Assembly: GCF_002104995.1 (NCBI RefSeq)
Contig: NW_024468254.1
Span: forward strand, 372,001-436,000
DNA from: Linderina pennispora
Lineage: Eukaryota > Kickxellomycota > Kickxellomycetes > Kickxellales > Kickxellaceae
DNA: 64,000 nucleotides
Direction of reading: 5' to 3'
Shown: positions 11,001-21,034 of the stretch, in pieces
Layout: each line of letters opens with the position of its first letter
Numbering within the stretch: position 1 is the stretch's first letter
Made by a program: the position numbers and the translations under genes
The notes under the pieces: generated by a model
Database searches by the model: none
Seen by the model: the letters and a program-made list of their open reading frames with translations, nothing else
What the model was told of the DNA's origin: nothing

Positions 11001-11294
11001 GAGCAGGCCCTGCTCGGGCCGCGGGCCGCCAGGAGTCGGCCACTGGGGCCCGCCAACCGCACCCAGCAGAATCGCGTCGGCGTTCTCGCACGCAACACGT
11101 GTCTCGTCGGGGAACGGTGACCCTGTTGCATCGATGGCGCTCCCGCCAAACCTGTGTTCGGAGAACTCGATCTTGGCTCCGCCGGTGCGCGAGCGGATGG
11201 AAGTGACAGCCTTGAGCACCTTGACGGCCTCAGCAGTGACCTCGGGTCCAACGCCGTCACCGGCCAGGACAACAACCTTGAATGTCTTTGACAT
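8013..11294 (-). CDS. LEU2-LEU1: Fused 3-isopropylmalate dehydrogenase / isopropylmalate isomerase
   Basis: One uninterrupted 1093-codon frame. Residues 1-372 are a complete isopropylmalate dehydrogenase: NAD-site Gly-rich start, FANIRP (107-112), GGIYFGKR (144-151), HSIDKANV with the catalytic Lys (192-199), LVDSASM (227-233), the acidic metal site in [14 protein letters not shown], and EPIHGSAPD. After a short linker, residues 400-840 are an aconitase-family large subunit: GADSHT (523-528) and the three 4Fe-4S cysteines C706 (IGACT), C770 and C773 (APGCSYC). Residues 890-1060 are the small-subunit swivel domain ([20 protein letters not shown] at 955-964). The two enzymes catalyse consecutive steps of leucine synthesis: isomerisation of 2- to 3-isopropylmalate, then its oxidation. 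The isomerase part differs from the usual fungal Leu1 and looks like a separate aconitase-family branch. All key residues are retained. It ends in a Cys-containing tail. Whether the isomerase is leucine-specific is inferred from the fusion partner. Confidence 0.93.
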   Translation of the reverse strand: MSKTFKVVVLAGDGVGPEVTAEAVKVLKAVTSIRSRTGGAKIEFSEHRFGGSAIDATGSPFPDETRVACENADAILLGAVGGPQWPTPGGPRPEQGLLDLRKSLDLFANIRPMSFPADTLMSASPLKEDLVRGAEFTLLRELVGGIYFGKRGEEDSEGKAYDTMEYSVPEVERIARLAGVLASKSRPAQTIHSIDKANVLATSRLWRRVVTDVITREFPKVKLVHHLVDSASMLMVKSPRALNGVVLTENMFGDILSDEASVIPGSLGLLPSASLNSVPVAGKPCRGLYEPIHGSAPDIAGQGIANPVGTILSAAMMLRYSFGLEREANIIELAVRRVLDDDQLNGWNIRSKDLGGSASTAEIGDAVVRAVTPYAEGLNVEDRAVQRPLLLERPVGRRGMTLCEKIIAHHAIGLAAPGDVKPGDMVCVGVDWTIASEITWKGMDKTYNSMGRPGINRNDRFWLAVDHTVDPRIMNQPKPKDLFSTSAAFAEEAHLVDFYRPNYTILHTEFYRERAQPSQLVIGADSHTCSGGAVGALSIGMGAADVVMPLVTGETWLQVPETVEIRFVNAPPFGIGGKDIILDVLRQLKRNTVAFERAVEYTGPGLKYMSCDARFACANMATEFGGIAGVFEADEITAAYIAKRKSPEYKKQSLFFRADEDAQYAESHIIDLSQVDSLVALHPSPDNVVHVDQVKMDLDGCFIGACTTAEEDLILGALVLEAGLKKGLVPVSGANRRVTPGSVPILAKLRRLGLVDVYERAGFIVGAPGCSYCLGIAADVAGDGEVWLSSQNRNFKNRMGAGSIANLASAATVAASSFAMKVTNPRELLDMIDRERYAKMLDLWMDKGEEIVVSEPNPVLEEARGETIQSRNTEGTGANAAVEGESEPIDKSSMITGKVQRFGDNIDTDAIIPAPFMPGVSDEDLGTHCFQYFRPEFREKVAQGFDIIVAGIGFGSGSSREEAPRAIKGANVKAVIAKSYAFIYQRNQPNMALLGIVLKDEKFYELAQEGAEVSIDLPNRKIYCGGKAFSFVLSTMEERLILGGGVTEMYKKYGNLLFRAAIAADPESVLKNAGACGKPTSCGDAEAKDQLAW

Positions 11295-11543
11295 GTTTTT
11301 TGTTTGAAGAGTCTTGGTGTGTTAGAAGGGGCAGTGTTTTGGAAAGAGAAGCAAAATGATTGCAAGTTTACTTTAAATACAGATGACGGAGAAGAAAAGC
11401 CGTAGTAAAGAATGAGATAAGATGAGTGGTTTTATATCAGCAAAGACAGTGCCTGCTTGAGGGCTTAGCGAAGTGGCCATCTTTTATAGATTGTTGGCAA
11501 AACTATTCCACCGAACGCGGACCGGGGTCCACCGCTGGGACAA

Positions 11544-11550
11544 TGAGTCA
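11544..11550. promoter_or_regulatory. Perfect Gcn4/bZIP site upstream of the leucine fusion gene
   Basis: TGAGTCA, the palindromic Gcn4 (general amino-acid control) core, lies about 250 bp upstream of the leucine gene's start codon. Leucine genes are classical Gcn4/Cpc1 targets. A 7-mer of this kind also occurs by chance every ~8 kb, so function is inferred from position. Confidence 0.45.
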
Positions 11551-11612
11551 CTGTCAAGATCCACTAGGCTTTTCTTACATTTTGAAGTGCCGTCGGTGCA
11601 AAAGGCTCAAGA

Positions 11613-11619
11613 TGACTCG
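11613..11619. promoter_or_regulatory. Near-consensus Gcn4-type site (second copy)
   Basis: TGACTCG, one mismatch from TGACTCA, about 70 bp further from the leucine gene than the perfect site. A paired strong and weak site would fit cooperative bZIP control but is not proof. Confidence 0.3.
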
Positions 11620-12719
11620 TATTCTTGCCAGGAGCACGATGCTCACACCGACCGGGTACTTAAAGGACTCCACGTGACAATCAAAAGACTGAACAGGCGC
11701 TCCGTTGGGTCCAGACCACAGGCGATTGGCCAGCTGCTGCAGTAATCACCATCTCTTTCCTTCCTGGGTCGGCCGATCGCTCCCGCTGGTCTCAGAATCC
11801 TGAGGTAGAGTCCTTCTCGGCCCGGCTTGCTCCTGAGCCCGGATAATATGTTGTCCCGCACTGCCCGAACACCGCGTTAGGCTGTGCTGTACATGCACAC
11901 TGCAGCGGTGGGGCCAGGAGATGGCTCGTTCCTGCTGAATCGACCACAGACAAGAACAGGGCGTTGGCCACCAAAGTACAGACGCACTCTGACGCCATCA
12001 TAGTCCTAGACCGAGTACATGTACATTTAGGTTACAGAAGGTCAGCTAGTCCCCTCCGTCTTTCTTTTCAGCAAGCGTTTGTCGTTCTATTTTTACAAAA
12101 CTAGTAAGCACCTTCCTGTCTCAATGTTACCACATGGTACCGCTGCCGATTTTCTGGATGCTGCCGTATGTGTGGCCGGTGTTTTTCCAGAGCAAAGTGA
12201 AGCTACTGAACCTGCTGTATATCCCGCAAATCGAGCTGAAGGATGAGGAAGTTCGGCTACTGGTGCTGTGCCTGCATGACTTGATATTGCCTGTGTTAAC
12301 TTGGGGAATGAGTGGTTATAGAATATATGGAAAAATAACTTTTCAAATTGACTGAGGGGAAGAAGGAACGCTGGTCGTCTGTCTGGGCCTTTGTACATAT
12401 GCGTTTCGGCCTTGTCTATGGTGGCGCAGGGGGACTCCGGACCCCGAATGTCAATAATTCCAATGTCAACAGTACCTGTGTTGTTAGCCAGTGTTGGCTG
12501 CTGTCTTATCATCCGACATATATGCTCACTGCGTAGCCATTATAGCAATAATGTCTGAACGTATGGCTTTCGAGTGTAGAGTAGATAATAGACCTGACCA
12601 CCCAATATTGTGTATATTGAGCTGGTAAGGAGCTATTGTTGATATCAGCACTAGATGGTGTGCTGATACCAAGAGAGTCCTACAAGATACGTGTAAGCAA
12701 GGTTCATAGCGCCATGCCA

Positions 12720-13330
12720 TCACTTTTCTTCCCCTCTGTTTCTTTTTACTGAGTTTAGTGAGCAACATGCTCGGGACATTGATGATCTGCTGGATCGGAC
12801 ATTTACCACACTGGAAACGCCGGACAATACCTTGGCACATCCGGGAGCTTATGCAGGAAGCGAAAGCCAGCTGGTGGAGTTTGTAGACGCGTTTTACGAC
12901 GATTTCCTGCAGTAGCTGGAAACCATTTAGCATTCAGAATTAGCAAGGAAAGGCTACCAGAGTGTTACGGTTCCGGACAGGTTGGGGTTGAAGCCCGATT
13001 AGGGAGTACATTCCACCGAACTCCTTGGCTACCAAGAGGGTAACAGGGTATGTCCCAGGTACACATAGGGGAATATGGCATTTGTTGTCGAGTTTAAGAC
13101 CAAAAATGTTCTGACTCCCACCAATCTGAAGTTCTTGGAACAGCTCGCTGATAAAGTCATGCAAATAGCATACCGCAGATCTCGCGTGTTATGATGCCTA
13201 TTACAATATTCAACAAACTCTTGGTTGGTGCGATGTTCGTCTTTGGCAGTACGGTGTGCAGAGTACGTGTGGGGAACATCAGCTAATTCAAGGAGGAAGA
13301 GCTCGGCAGAGTGGTCGAGTTCATTCTGCC
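12720..13330 (+). pseudogene. Decayed PD-(D/E)XK-type (AAA-ATPase-like/DUF1703-like) gene
   Basis: A single reading frame can be followed from about 12,720 to 13,191, broken by TAG codons at 12,913, 12,928, 13,000 and 13,066 and ended by TGA. It contains LVEFVDAFYDDFLQ, ARKGYQSVTVPDR and AFVVEFKTKN, followed by FLEQLADKVMQIAYR. The hydrophobic strand ending in E-F-K, followed about 20 residues later by an amphipathic helix rich in Leu, Ala and Gln, is what the C-terminal nuclease-like domain of AAA-ATPase-like/DUF1703 proteins looks like; these are abundant in early-diverging fungi. After a frame change, LLVGAMFVFGSTVCRVRV resembles the next strand pair of that fold. The ATPase part is not recognisable. 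The family assignment is by eye, from memory, and tentative; that it is a dead coding sequence is better supported. Confidence 0.45.
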
Positions 13331-13534
13331 AATAACTAGCTTGTTTTAAGATGTTTAAAAATAGTAAAAGAAGGCTGAAGGAAAAAAAGGAGGGCAGCAT
13401 GGCGATACGAGCCTTGCTTTTATGTGATGGAAAGCTCATAATGATATCAGAGCATGATTACGCGCTGACATCAATACATGTTGCGCACATGCGAGGGGTA
13501 TTGATCACACTGGATCCTGGTTGCATATATTGGA
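13331..13534. other. Short spacer between pseudogene and bromodomain gene
   Basis: About 200 bases of AT-rich sequence containing the 3' UTR of the bromodomain gene. No feature seen. Confidence 0.5.
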
Positions 13535-15793
13535 TTAATCGTCTTCACTGAGGCCACGCATGATGTCAGACTGCACGGCAGATGCCAGCGACGCCGAGTG
13601 CACATTGACCATTGACATCGACCGCTCGCTCCGCCTTGCGCTGCCATTCACCCCAGCAACTGCCGACGCCGACGATACGCGCGGGAGCATCGGCGGTGCA
13701 TTCGACATTTGGCGCGGCCGACCTGCCACGCCCTGCTGCATTGGCAGCAGCGCCGGCACCAGCGTATCAGGCGCAGTCGAGCCCAGCTTCTCCAGACACA
13801 GCTGCTCAGCCAGCAAATGAATGTCGTTCCGCAGCGAGTCATGAAGGGCTGTCCGCTGGTCCTCAGACTTGGCTGCTGCCTGTAGGTTCTGCGTCACCTT
13901 GGTCGAAATGTCCCGGCGCTCAGCGTCCGACAGCCGCGACGACACCTCGGCTGATGTCGATGGCAGATCCCGGAGCCGGATCGGCTGCGTCAGCGCCTGC
14001 ACGCGGCCGGCATATAAATGGTCGCGCTCCTCCTGCGCGTCCAGCCAGCTGACCAGACGTGGCACATCCACCGGCCCGAGCTCGGACTCGCTCAGCGCAG
14101 CGGCTGGCTCCCGCTGCATGATATGGTTGACTGTGCTGCGCGCTACTGCGTGAGCACCATGTGTCAAATGGTCGATTACCTTGGCTGCATACTCGACAGC
14201 CTCGTCGCCTGCACCATCGACGAACTCGCTAATGCTGTTCCAGTATGCCAGCCCGGTCGCATCGGCGTGGAGTGCCGGTAGCATACCGTCTATTCTGTCG
14301 TGCCTGATTGCCCCATGCAGGCTGCTTATATGGCCAAAGTCCAGGAAGGTTGCTTGCGGGTGGTAGAACCCGTGGCTGTACGGCGCCGGCGGCTGGTGCG
14401 CACCGCTTGGCCGCTTGACTGCTGCCAGCCGCGGCGGCTCGACCGGCCCCAGCAAGAACGGCACGTGGGCTGTGTCCTCCTCGAAGCCTGCAGGGTCGAC
14501 GCTGCCGTCGGGCAGCACCGAGACCTTGACCTGCGATTCGAGGATCACATGTCGTGGCACATCCGACTGCCGCTTTGCCCGGCGTCGTGCCGCGTGCGTC
14601 CACCGGAAGTTGTCAGTAATAGCGGCCGGAGTCAACTGCATGGCGGCTGGAGCTGTGGCATCAGCCGACGATCGCCACCGGAGCCGTGAGCTGCGGCGGT
14701 GCTCGCCGCGCTCCTCGTGAGCGTCCCAGCCGGGCGTCGCCGAACGCGCGCGCACCGGCTCTTCGCATGCTGCACCGGCGGGCATCGACGCCATGCCGAC
14801 GCGCTCCAGCTTGACGGTCTCGCGCTCAATGGCCTGCACGGCATAGTCCTGTACGCGATCGGCAGAAGTCGCGTAGATAGACCCAGCACCGTTATATTTG
14901 CGTGCATTGTCGCACACCAGCAGCAGGTCGCGCCGGAATTCGTCGATGCTATAGTATGCATTGCGCTCCACCTTGCTCTGCATTGTGCCCAGATCCATCG
15001 GCTCGTCGATCACCGACAGGTAGTCTGTGATCACAGTCGTGTCCACCGGGTCCAGGAAGAACCCGTACGAGTCGCGCTTCTTGATCCGCGTGATTAGCCG
15101 CTCCAGCGAGCTCCGCAGAGACACCGTCGTGGTCGGCGCATTGCCCGGCGGCCGGCGCACCATATACGCAGTCCGCTGTTTCTTCCGCCCGTTCTTCGGC
15201 GGCCGCCCACGGCGCTTCGGCACCGGAGCCTCACTCACCGTCCGGTTCTCGAAACTCTCATTATCGCTGGGCGGCCCACTCTGCACCGACGGCGAGTACC
15301 GCGGCCGCGATGTATACGAGCCGATGCTGTCAGTTGGGCTGGTCGGTACCGTGCTGCCTGCACCCCGCACGCCCTGCGACCACGCCGGCTTCTTGAACGA
15401 CAGCTTCAGCTTGATTTTGGGCGTGGCTGTCTCCACCGCGCGCGACGGCTCGCCGATATCCACGTCCTCGTCGTAGTCGTCGTAGTATCCGTATGGGTCG
15501 TAGTCTGCTGGCGCTGTCGGCGCTGCCGGTGCTGAGCGCACCTGCTCGTAGTCTGCCGTCTGCCGTAGCGAGCCGAGCTTCAGCGAGAGCCGGATCTTGG
15601 ACGGCTGCGCAACCGTTGAGGGCGTATCAAGCCCGTCCGACCCTGACTCGTAGTCGTCGATTGCGCGCCGCTGTCTGAAATCTAAGAACACAAACCGCTC
15701 ATTTCAATGCACAGGAATACACACGGCAAAAAGAGAAGCAAGCGAGCCACACCACTGCAGACACTTACCCGACGAGTTGTCCCAGTCGCTCAT
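13535..15793 (-). CDS. Bromodomain protein, BRD7/BRD9-like
   Basis: Two exons. The 25-nt first exon (15793-15769) encodes MSDWDNSS and splices with a GTAAGT donor at 15768 and a TTCTTAG acceptor ending at 15682. The junction gives ...NSSDFRQRRA and a 723-residue protein. The first ~150 residues are acidic and Gly/Ser/Pro-rich, with KIKLKLSFKK and an AT-hook-like KRRGRPPKNGRKK. The bromodomain spans about residues 195-295: DSYGFFLDPVD, the ZA-loop Pro-Met in IDEPMDLGTM, and the acetyl-lysine Asn in CDNARKYN. This pattern is closest to the BRD7/BRD9 family of SWI/SNF subunits. The rest is low-complexity with a helical segment near the C-terminus. Binding to acetylated histones is inferred from the conserved Asn and Tyr. 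Which complex it belongs to is uncertain. Confidence 0.88.
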
Positions 15794-16055
15794 GGTTCAC
15801 GTTCGTCCTTGAGGGCTCCAGCAAAAAATATGCGGTTTGAAAGTTTCTCCAAGCTTTGCGCAAACAAGCAAAAATGCAATTTTTTCTTTTTGCCAATACA
15901 AAACGCGAAAGATTTCGGCCACACGCTTCCACCGCATAAAGCCAGGCAAATCGGAACCCGTCCCATCATCACACAAACAGCTGCTGAACAGAAACATTTC
16001 TTGCTTGAATTAGTCGGGGCCAAAAGTGTCAATAAAAGGGAAAAGGACCTAGCGC
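15794..16055. other. Intergenic: bromodomain-gene promoter and beta-tubulin 3' flank
   Basis: 262 bases between the bromodomain gene start and the tubulin stop. No gene or repeat is recognisable. Confidence 0.5.
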
Positions 16056-17793
16056 TTACTGCTCGTACTCGCCCTCCATGGGCTGGTCGTACGCACCGCC
16101 GTCCATGGCAGCGTCGTCCTCGTAGCCGTCGTAATCCTCCTCCTCGACGCCGGCCTCCTGGTACTGCTGGTACTCGTTGATCAGGTCGTTCATGTTGCTC
16201 TCGGCCTCAGTGAACTCCATCTCGTCCATGCCCTCGTCAGTGTACCAGTGCAGGAAGGCCTTGCGCCTGAACATCACCGAGAACTGCTCGTTGACACGGC
16301 GGAACAGCTGCTGGATGCACGTGTTGTTGCCAATGAACGTGGCCGACATGTCCAGGCCCTTGGGCGGGATGTCGCACACCGCAACCTTGACGTTGTTCGG
16401 AATCCACTCGACAAAGTATCCCGGGTTCTTCTCCTGCATCGACAGAACCTGCTCCTCGACGTCGTTCGTCGACACCTTGCCGCGGTAGATCGCTGCCGCT
16501 GCCAGGTACCGGCCCTGACGAGGGTCGGACGCCGCCATCATGTTCTTCGATGAGAACAGCTGCTGGGTGAGATCCTGCACCGTGGTGCGCCGGAACGCCG
16601 CGCTCTTGGCGTTGCCCAGAGGAGCAAACCCGACCATGAAGAAGTGCAGGCGCGGGAAAGGCACCAGGTTGACCGCCATCTTGCGCAGGTCAGCGTTCAG
16701 CTGTCCAGGGAAGCGCAGCGAGGTCGTGACTCCCGACATCACCATCGACACCAGGTTGTTCAGGTCCTCGTACGCCGGGCTCGGCAGCTTGAGCGTGCCC
16801 TGGCAGATATCGTACAGGGCCTCGTTGTCAATGCAGAAGGCCATGTCCGAGTTCTCCACCAGCTGGTGCACCGAGAGCGTAGCGTTGTACGGCTCGACGA
16901 CAGCATCGGAGACCTAAAGTGAAAATGAAGATTGCAGCTCGAGTGTCAGCTTCTGGGTTTGGTCACGGTAAGCGGTGATTGGGCCACCAAGGCAACGACG
17001 GCAGGAAAATGTAAACATTCGCGAGCCGGTTTTCGGGCCTACGGAAGAGCCCCCTCACAGCGATTGCCTTGCTTATTTTTCTTCGACGCCAGAGTAGCTA
17101 CGCCTGCAGCTTGCACATACGCACGCGCTCATGGCATGCTCTGGCTGTTCCAGACTTCAATAATGTGCCAGCACATGAACAAAAAGCGCCTCATAAACGC
17201 TATGCGCCACCCAGACCATAGCAACAGAAACAAACAAAACCACATTGAACTGTATACGGTACCTTGGGGGACGGAACAACCGAGAAAGTGGTCATCATGC
17301 GGTCCGGGTACTCCTCGCGGATCTTGGACAGCAGCAGCGTGCCCATACCGGAGCCGGTACCGCCGCCCAGCGAGTGGGTGAACTGGAAGCCCTGCAGCGA
17401 GTCCGAGTTCTCTGCCTCCTTGCGCACAACATCCAGCACCTGGTCGACAAGCTCTGCTCCCTCCGTGTAGTGGCCCTTGGCCCACACGTTGCCAGCGCCG
17501 CTCTGCCCGTTGACAAAGTTGTCCGGGCGGAACAGCCCGCCGAGACGCTGCTCGCGGATATCAACCAGGGTTCCGGGCTCCAGGTCCACCAGCACCGCGC
17601 GCGGCACGTAGCGACCGCCGGCGGCCTCGTTGAAGTACACGTCAATGCGCTCAAGCTGCGTCTGCTTGTTCTCGGGGCTGCCGTTCCACGTGCCGTCTCC
17701 CTGAATCGAGTGCTCGGCCGTCAGCGTCTCCCAGAACGCAGAACCAATCTGGTTACCGCACTGGCCGGTCTGGATGTGAATGATTTCGCGCAT
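16056..17793 (-). CDS. TUB2: Beta-tubulin, divergent, with one long intron
   Basis: Exon 1 (17793-17263, 177 codons) and exon 2 (16913-16056) join at [16 protein letters not shown] across a 349-nt intron with a GTACCG donor and a CTTTAG acceptor, giving 462 residues. Hallmarks of beta-tubulin are present: MREI autoregulatory start, GQCGNQIG, the GTP-binding GGGTGSGMG loop, and [11 protein letters not shown]. Compared with standard beta-tubulins it has a 3-residue insertion near residue 57, many replacements ([24 protein letters not shown]) and a long acidic tail ending GEYEQ. Canonical position 198, normally Glu, is Met ([10 protein letters not shown]), while His6, Phe167 and Phe200 are kept. 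It forms the microtubule heterodimer with alpha-tubulin. The divergence suggests either a specialised paralog or a fast-evolving lineage; no other tubulin is in the window to compare. Confidence 0.97.
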
Positions 17794-18163
17794 TTTGGCT
17801 AGATGGTTAAAACAGGTACAGAATAGGCGAGGGGAAAGGTACTTTTAGCTATTCTCACCGAGAAAGGACAAGAAAAATATGTGTGCAACGAGCAAATAAT
17901 AAACAACAAGCTTCTTGTGTGCTAGCACAGGGAGGGGAGGCGAGAGGGCCACTCGCTGCCGCACACGCGCGGCCAGTCCCAGCGGCGGTGGGTGGTTCTG
18001 CGCGCCAGCGCATTGTATGAGGCTCTGATAAAACAAATAGGCGGCACCGCTCCAGTGATCGCAGCTTTGGACGAAAATCGTAAACACAGGCTGCGATTGG
18101 CTGCCTGTGGCTCGAGCTGCATGCTCGGACCGCGGCTCGCCGGGCAAAAAGGCAGCAGCAAGC
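17794..18163. other. Intergenic: beta-tubulin promoter and SEC10 3' flank
   Basis: 370 bases between the tubulin start and the SEC10 stop, both minus-strand genes. Short frames here do not resemble proteins. No structured RNA or repeat noticed. Confidence 0.5.
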
Positions 18164-20749
18164 TCACAGCGTCGCCACATGGCGCTTGACATCTGGCGAC
18201 AAGCGGTAGTCCTCGCGCCTCTGGACAAAGGCCTGGAACGTCTGTCGGTCAACGTGCGCCAGCGTGCCATCCTCGAGCAGCGACTTTAGCGAGTTGGAGC
18301 TGACGACGAAAATATTGCTAATCTCCTGCAGCACAATGAAGCGGTCCGACAGCGCTGGGATCTCGAACCGATCGATTGTTTCGCGGTACCGCGCCACATC
18401 GCGCAGCAGTACCAGCCCACCGGACACACTGATGATGAACTTCTTGAAGTGCTCCATCAGCATGCGGTACAGCGCCGAGCCAATATCGCCGAGCACGCGC
18501 TCGCGGTTCTCCCGGTCCATGTTGGCGCGGCAGGCATCGGCGACATGCGCCAAAAAGTCGGTGCACTGGTTGCATGACTGTGTGCCCATGTGGAAGCTGG
18601 CAGCATCGTCTTCGGCTGGCTTGAAATCCGACCGCCGCTGCCGGTTCAAAATGCTGGCGATCCACTGCACACACGCGCTAACCAGTTTGTTGGCGATGAA
18701 GTTGAGGCTGGTCTCGACACGCGACATCAGGTGGTTCTTGTCGCCAACTAGGTCGCGGTACAGGTGAGAGTTGGTGCCCACGTAGGGAAGCACGATGCGC
18801 TCAAAGTGCACCTGCAGGAGGCGCGTCACGACGTTGGAGACGTGGATCACGCCGAATGTGCGCAGGTCGGGCTCCTGGCGCAGGTCTTGCAGGCTCTCGG
18901 CTACGTCGTCGAGCGCTGGGAACACGTAGCTGTCGCCGATCAGCGAGATGAGCACGCTGAACAGCTCAGCGACTGCATCAGACACTGCACTGCCGCTCTC
19001 GAGCTCGATGGCACGCGCCACAGTCTCAGCATGGATCTGCAGCAAGAAGCTCGCAGTGCCGATTGTAACGGTTCCGTGGGACTCGGCCTGCTGCTTGTCC
19101 GTGTTGGCGGATCCCAGCGGCACGCTGGTGAATATACCCAAGAACGCATTGCCACGCGCGGCTGTCTGGCGCTCCTCGCGAGCCCTGACAAACGGCTGTA
19201 GCGCCTGGCGCACGGCATCACGGAAGTGAATACGCTCTGCGTTGATGTAGTTGTCGCCAGCAATGTATGACTCGAACAGGTCGTCGCAGCACCGGTTCAG
19301 GAACTCGTGGAGCAGCCCAGAGGCCGCGCTCTCGCTCTCCCCGCGACCAATCAGTGCTGCAATGGCCATTGCCGAGCTAAGCCCAGACTTTGCGGCTCCA
19401 AGGCGCGCCCTGGCTCCAGCATCCTGCTCGTCCTCGTCCTCGTACTCGTCATCATACTCCATATTGTTGGCCGCACCATTTCGCCCCTTGCTCGGCTGCT
19501 TACGTGTCTTGCGGCGTGAAAACTCTGTGGCAGCAGTCTGTGAGGTTGCCGGCATATCAAGCAGCCCCTGCATGCCGTTGCCAGACTGGCGTGCAGACTC
19601 AAGGACAGTCACCGCTGGTGTAATGGTCTCAGCATCGAACGTCTGCAGGTCCTCGATCAGTTTGCGCGTAGCCAGATGTGCCGATGACAAAACGCGCAGG
19701 AATGCTAGCTTCGACTGGCGCTCAGCACGGCCCAGCAGCGTTTCCAGGTAGCTCTGAATAGTCTGCTCAAACACGCGCTTCAGGAGCTGCTGCATGACCT
19801 CAACGGGCCTCGGGAACACCTCAGAGATGACTGTCCAGTCCTTGAACATCATCTTGCGTGTGTCGTCATAAAGCTGCTCAAGCCAGCGGTCGGGCGGTGG
19901 TGGCGGCGCATTGATGTCCGAAATGCCCTGCATCGACGCATAGCTGGCATCGGCGATCGAGTCCTGCGCCTGGCTGACCATACTGGCCACAAAGAACGGG
20001 TGCTGGTTAATGTAAGCCTTGACCACCGACACTCCGCCATTGAACGCATCCAGTGTGCGCGCCGCAGTCTTCATATTGTGCACGTCGTTATCTTTGTACG
20101 CATGCTCAAAGTTCTCCAGCATCATCTTCTCAAAGTTCTCCGAGTAGATCTCAATCTGCCGCTTTGCCGTCGACTCGCTCGGCGCGCTATACTCGTTGTC
20201 AATGACCACCGTATTCAGCCGACGCAGCGTGTGCGCAACATTCATCAGCCCCTCTGACCCGCCGTCCAGCAGGGCATCGAGCCGCGCTGTGTTCCCCTCA
20301 TTCAGCTCCGCATAGAACCCGACCAGCTCCTTGATGGCCTCTGCACGGTCCTTCTCCTTGGCCACCGTATCCAGCTCCTCGCCAATGCGGATTGTGTTGC
20401 TGCCGACCTCACTGATCTGCGTTTCCAGCCGCTCGAAGCTGCTGCCCACAGTGACAAATGTCTGCTTCAGCCGCGCCATCTTCTTGCGGTGGTCGTCAGA
20501 GTACGCCTTGGTCGACCGCTCCAGCTGCGATATCGTCGAGGACAGCTCTGCCTGCGAGCCCAGGAGCTTTTCGAGGGCGCGCTCGAAGGTGCGGATAAAC
20601 GGCTTGGGCTCGAGCGAGGAGTTCTTTTTGGCAAACTCGAGGTCCACACGCGAAAGCTGCTCGATAAAGTCGGTTGCCGAAAACTCCTCCTGTGTAAAAT
20701 AGCCCTCGGGCAGTCCGAATGCCCGAGATGGGTCGGTGAACTCTGCCAT
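18164..20749 (-). CDS. SEC10: Exocyst complex subunit Sec10
   Basis: 861 residues in one exon, matching the ~870 of yeast Sec10. The N-terminal third is a long coiled coil (about residues 60-140: KLLGSQAELSSTISQLERS, ARLKQTFVTVGSSFERLETQ) followed by the Sec10 signature RIGEELDTVAKEKDRAEAIK. The rest is helical CorEx-type bundles, and the C-terminus has the family ending around FQAFVQRREDYRLSPDV. An acidic low-complexity insert near residues 435-450 (DDEYEDEDEQD) is not general to the family. Sec10 joins Sec15 in the octameric complex that tethers secretory vesicles to the plasma membrane at growth sites. No intron or defect is visible. Confidence 0.92.
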   Translation of the reverse strand: MAEFTDPSRAFGLPEGYFTQEEFSATDFIEQLSRVDLEFAKKNSSLEPKPFIRTFERALEKLLGSQAELSSTISQLERSTKAYSDDHRKKMARLKQTFVTVGSSFERLETQISEVGSNTIRIGEELDTVAKEKDRAEAIKELVGFYAELNEGNTARLDALLDGGSEGLMNVAHTLRRLNTVVIDNEYSAPSESTAKRQIEIYSENFEKMMLENFEHAYKDNDVHNMKTAARTLDAFNGGVSVVKAYINQHPFFVASMVSQAQDSIADASYASMQGISDINAPPPPPDRWLEQLYDDTRKMMFKDWTVISEVFPRPVEVMQQLLKRVFEQTIQSYLETLLGRAERQSKLAFLRVLSSAHLATRKLIEDLQTFDAETITPAVTVLESARQSGNGMQGLLDMPATSQTAATEFSRRKTRKQPSKGRNGAANNMEYDDEYEDEDEQDAGARARLGAAKSGLSSAMAIAALIGRGESESAASGLLHEFLNRCCDDLFESYIAGDNYINAERIHFRDAVRQALQPFVRAREERQTAARGNAFLGIFTSVPLGSANTDKQQAESHGTVTIGTASFLLQIHAETVARAIELESGSAVSDAVAELFSVLISLIGDSYVFPALDDVAESLQDLRQEPDLRTFGVIHVSNVVTRLLQVHFERIVLPYVGTNSHLYRDLVGDKNHLMSRVETSLNFIANKLVSACVQWIASILNRQRRSDFKPAEDDAASFHMGTQSCNQCTDFLAHVADACRANMDRENRERVLGDIGSALYRMLMEHFKKFIISVSGGLVLLRDVARYRETIDRFEIPALSDRFIVLQEISNIFVVSSNSLKSLLEDGTLAHVDRQTFQAFVQRREDYRLSPDVKRHVATL

Positions 20750-21034
20750 TGTGAATAGGAGTGGAGTTTACAGCAGTGGAAAATTACAAATTGTAGGGGG
20801 GATGAAAGCTGGGAAAGGTGAATGCAGTGCCAGTGTGAAATTCGAAAGCTGCTCATGCCGGCTCGCTATTTTTTGTGTGCCTTGCCAAGCATGTGTGTGA
20901 TGACGTCGTTCGGCTCGCATCAAGCTGCTGGCAAAAGTGAGCAAGTGTTGATGAGTGCTGCCAAGGCGCGTGCTCGCTGCTCTGGTGCGCTTTTCTCCTC
21001 TGCACAGTTTTTTCACCATCCTTTATTTGACAGA
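20750..21034. other. Divergent promoter region of SEC10 and PI31 genes
   Basis: 285 bases separate the two start codons, so both promoters must share it. An in-frame ATG at 20,822 could extend the PI31 frame by 71 residues, but that extension has no PI31-like sequence. Confidence 0.5.

Larger units (their letters stand above)
11295..12719. other. Intergenic region upstream of the leucine gene
   Basis: About 1.4 kb, AT-richer than the flanking genes. The first 400 bases should contain the leucine promoter and both Gcn4-type sites. The remainder (about 11.7-12.7 kb) has only short broken frames; a stretch near 12,134-12,500 has coding-like composition but shifts frame and carries stops, and I could not match it to a family. 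It may be the eroded 5' part of the pseudogene that follows. Confidence 0.5.

Noticed and set aside
9225-11120. A 631-codon plus-strand frame inside the leucine fusion gene
   Set aside because: Antisense shadow created by GC-rich codon use of the minus-strand gene; its translation is Arg/His/Val-rich and resembles no protein.
12134-12536. Hydrophobic 73-codon and following 62-codon plus-strand frames
   Set aside because: No family resemblance and no consistent frame; at best an eroded 5' part of the pseudogene next to it.
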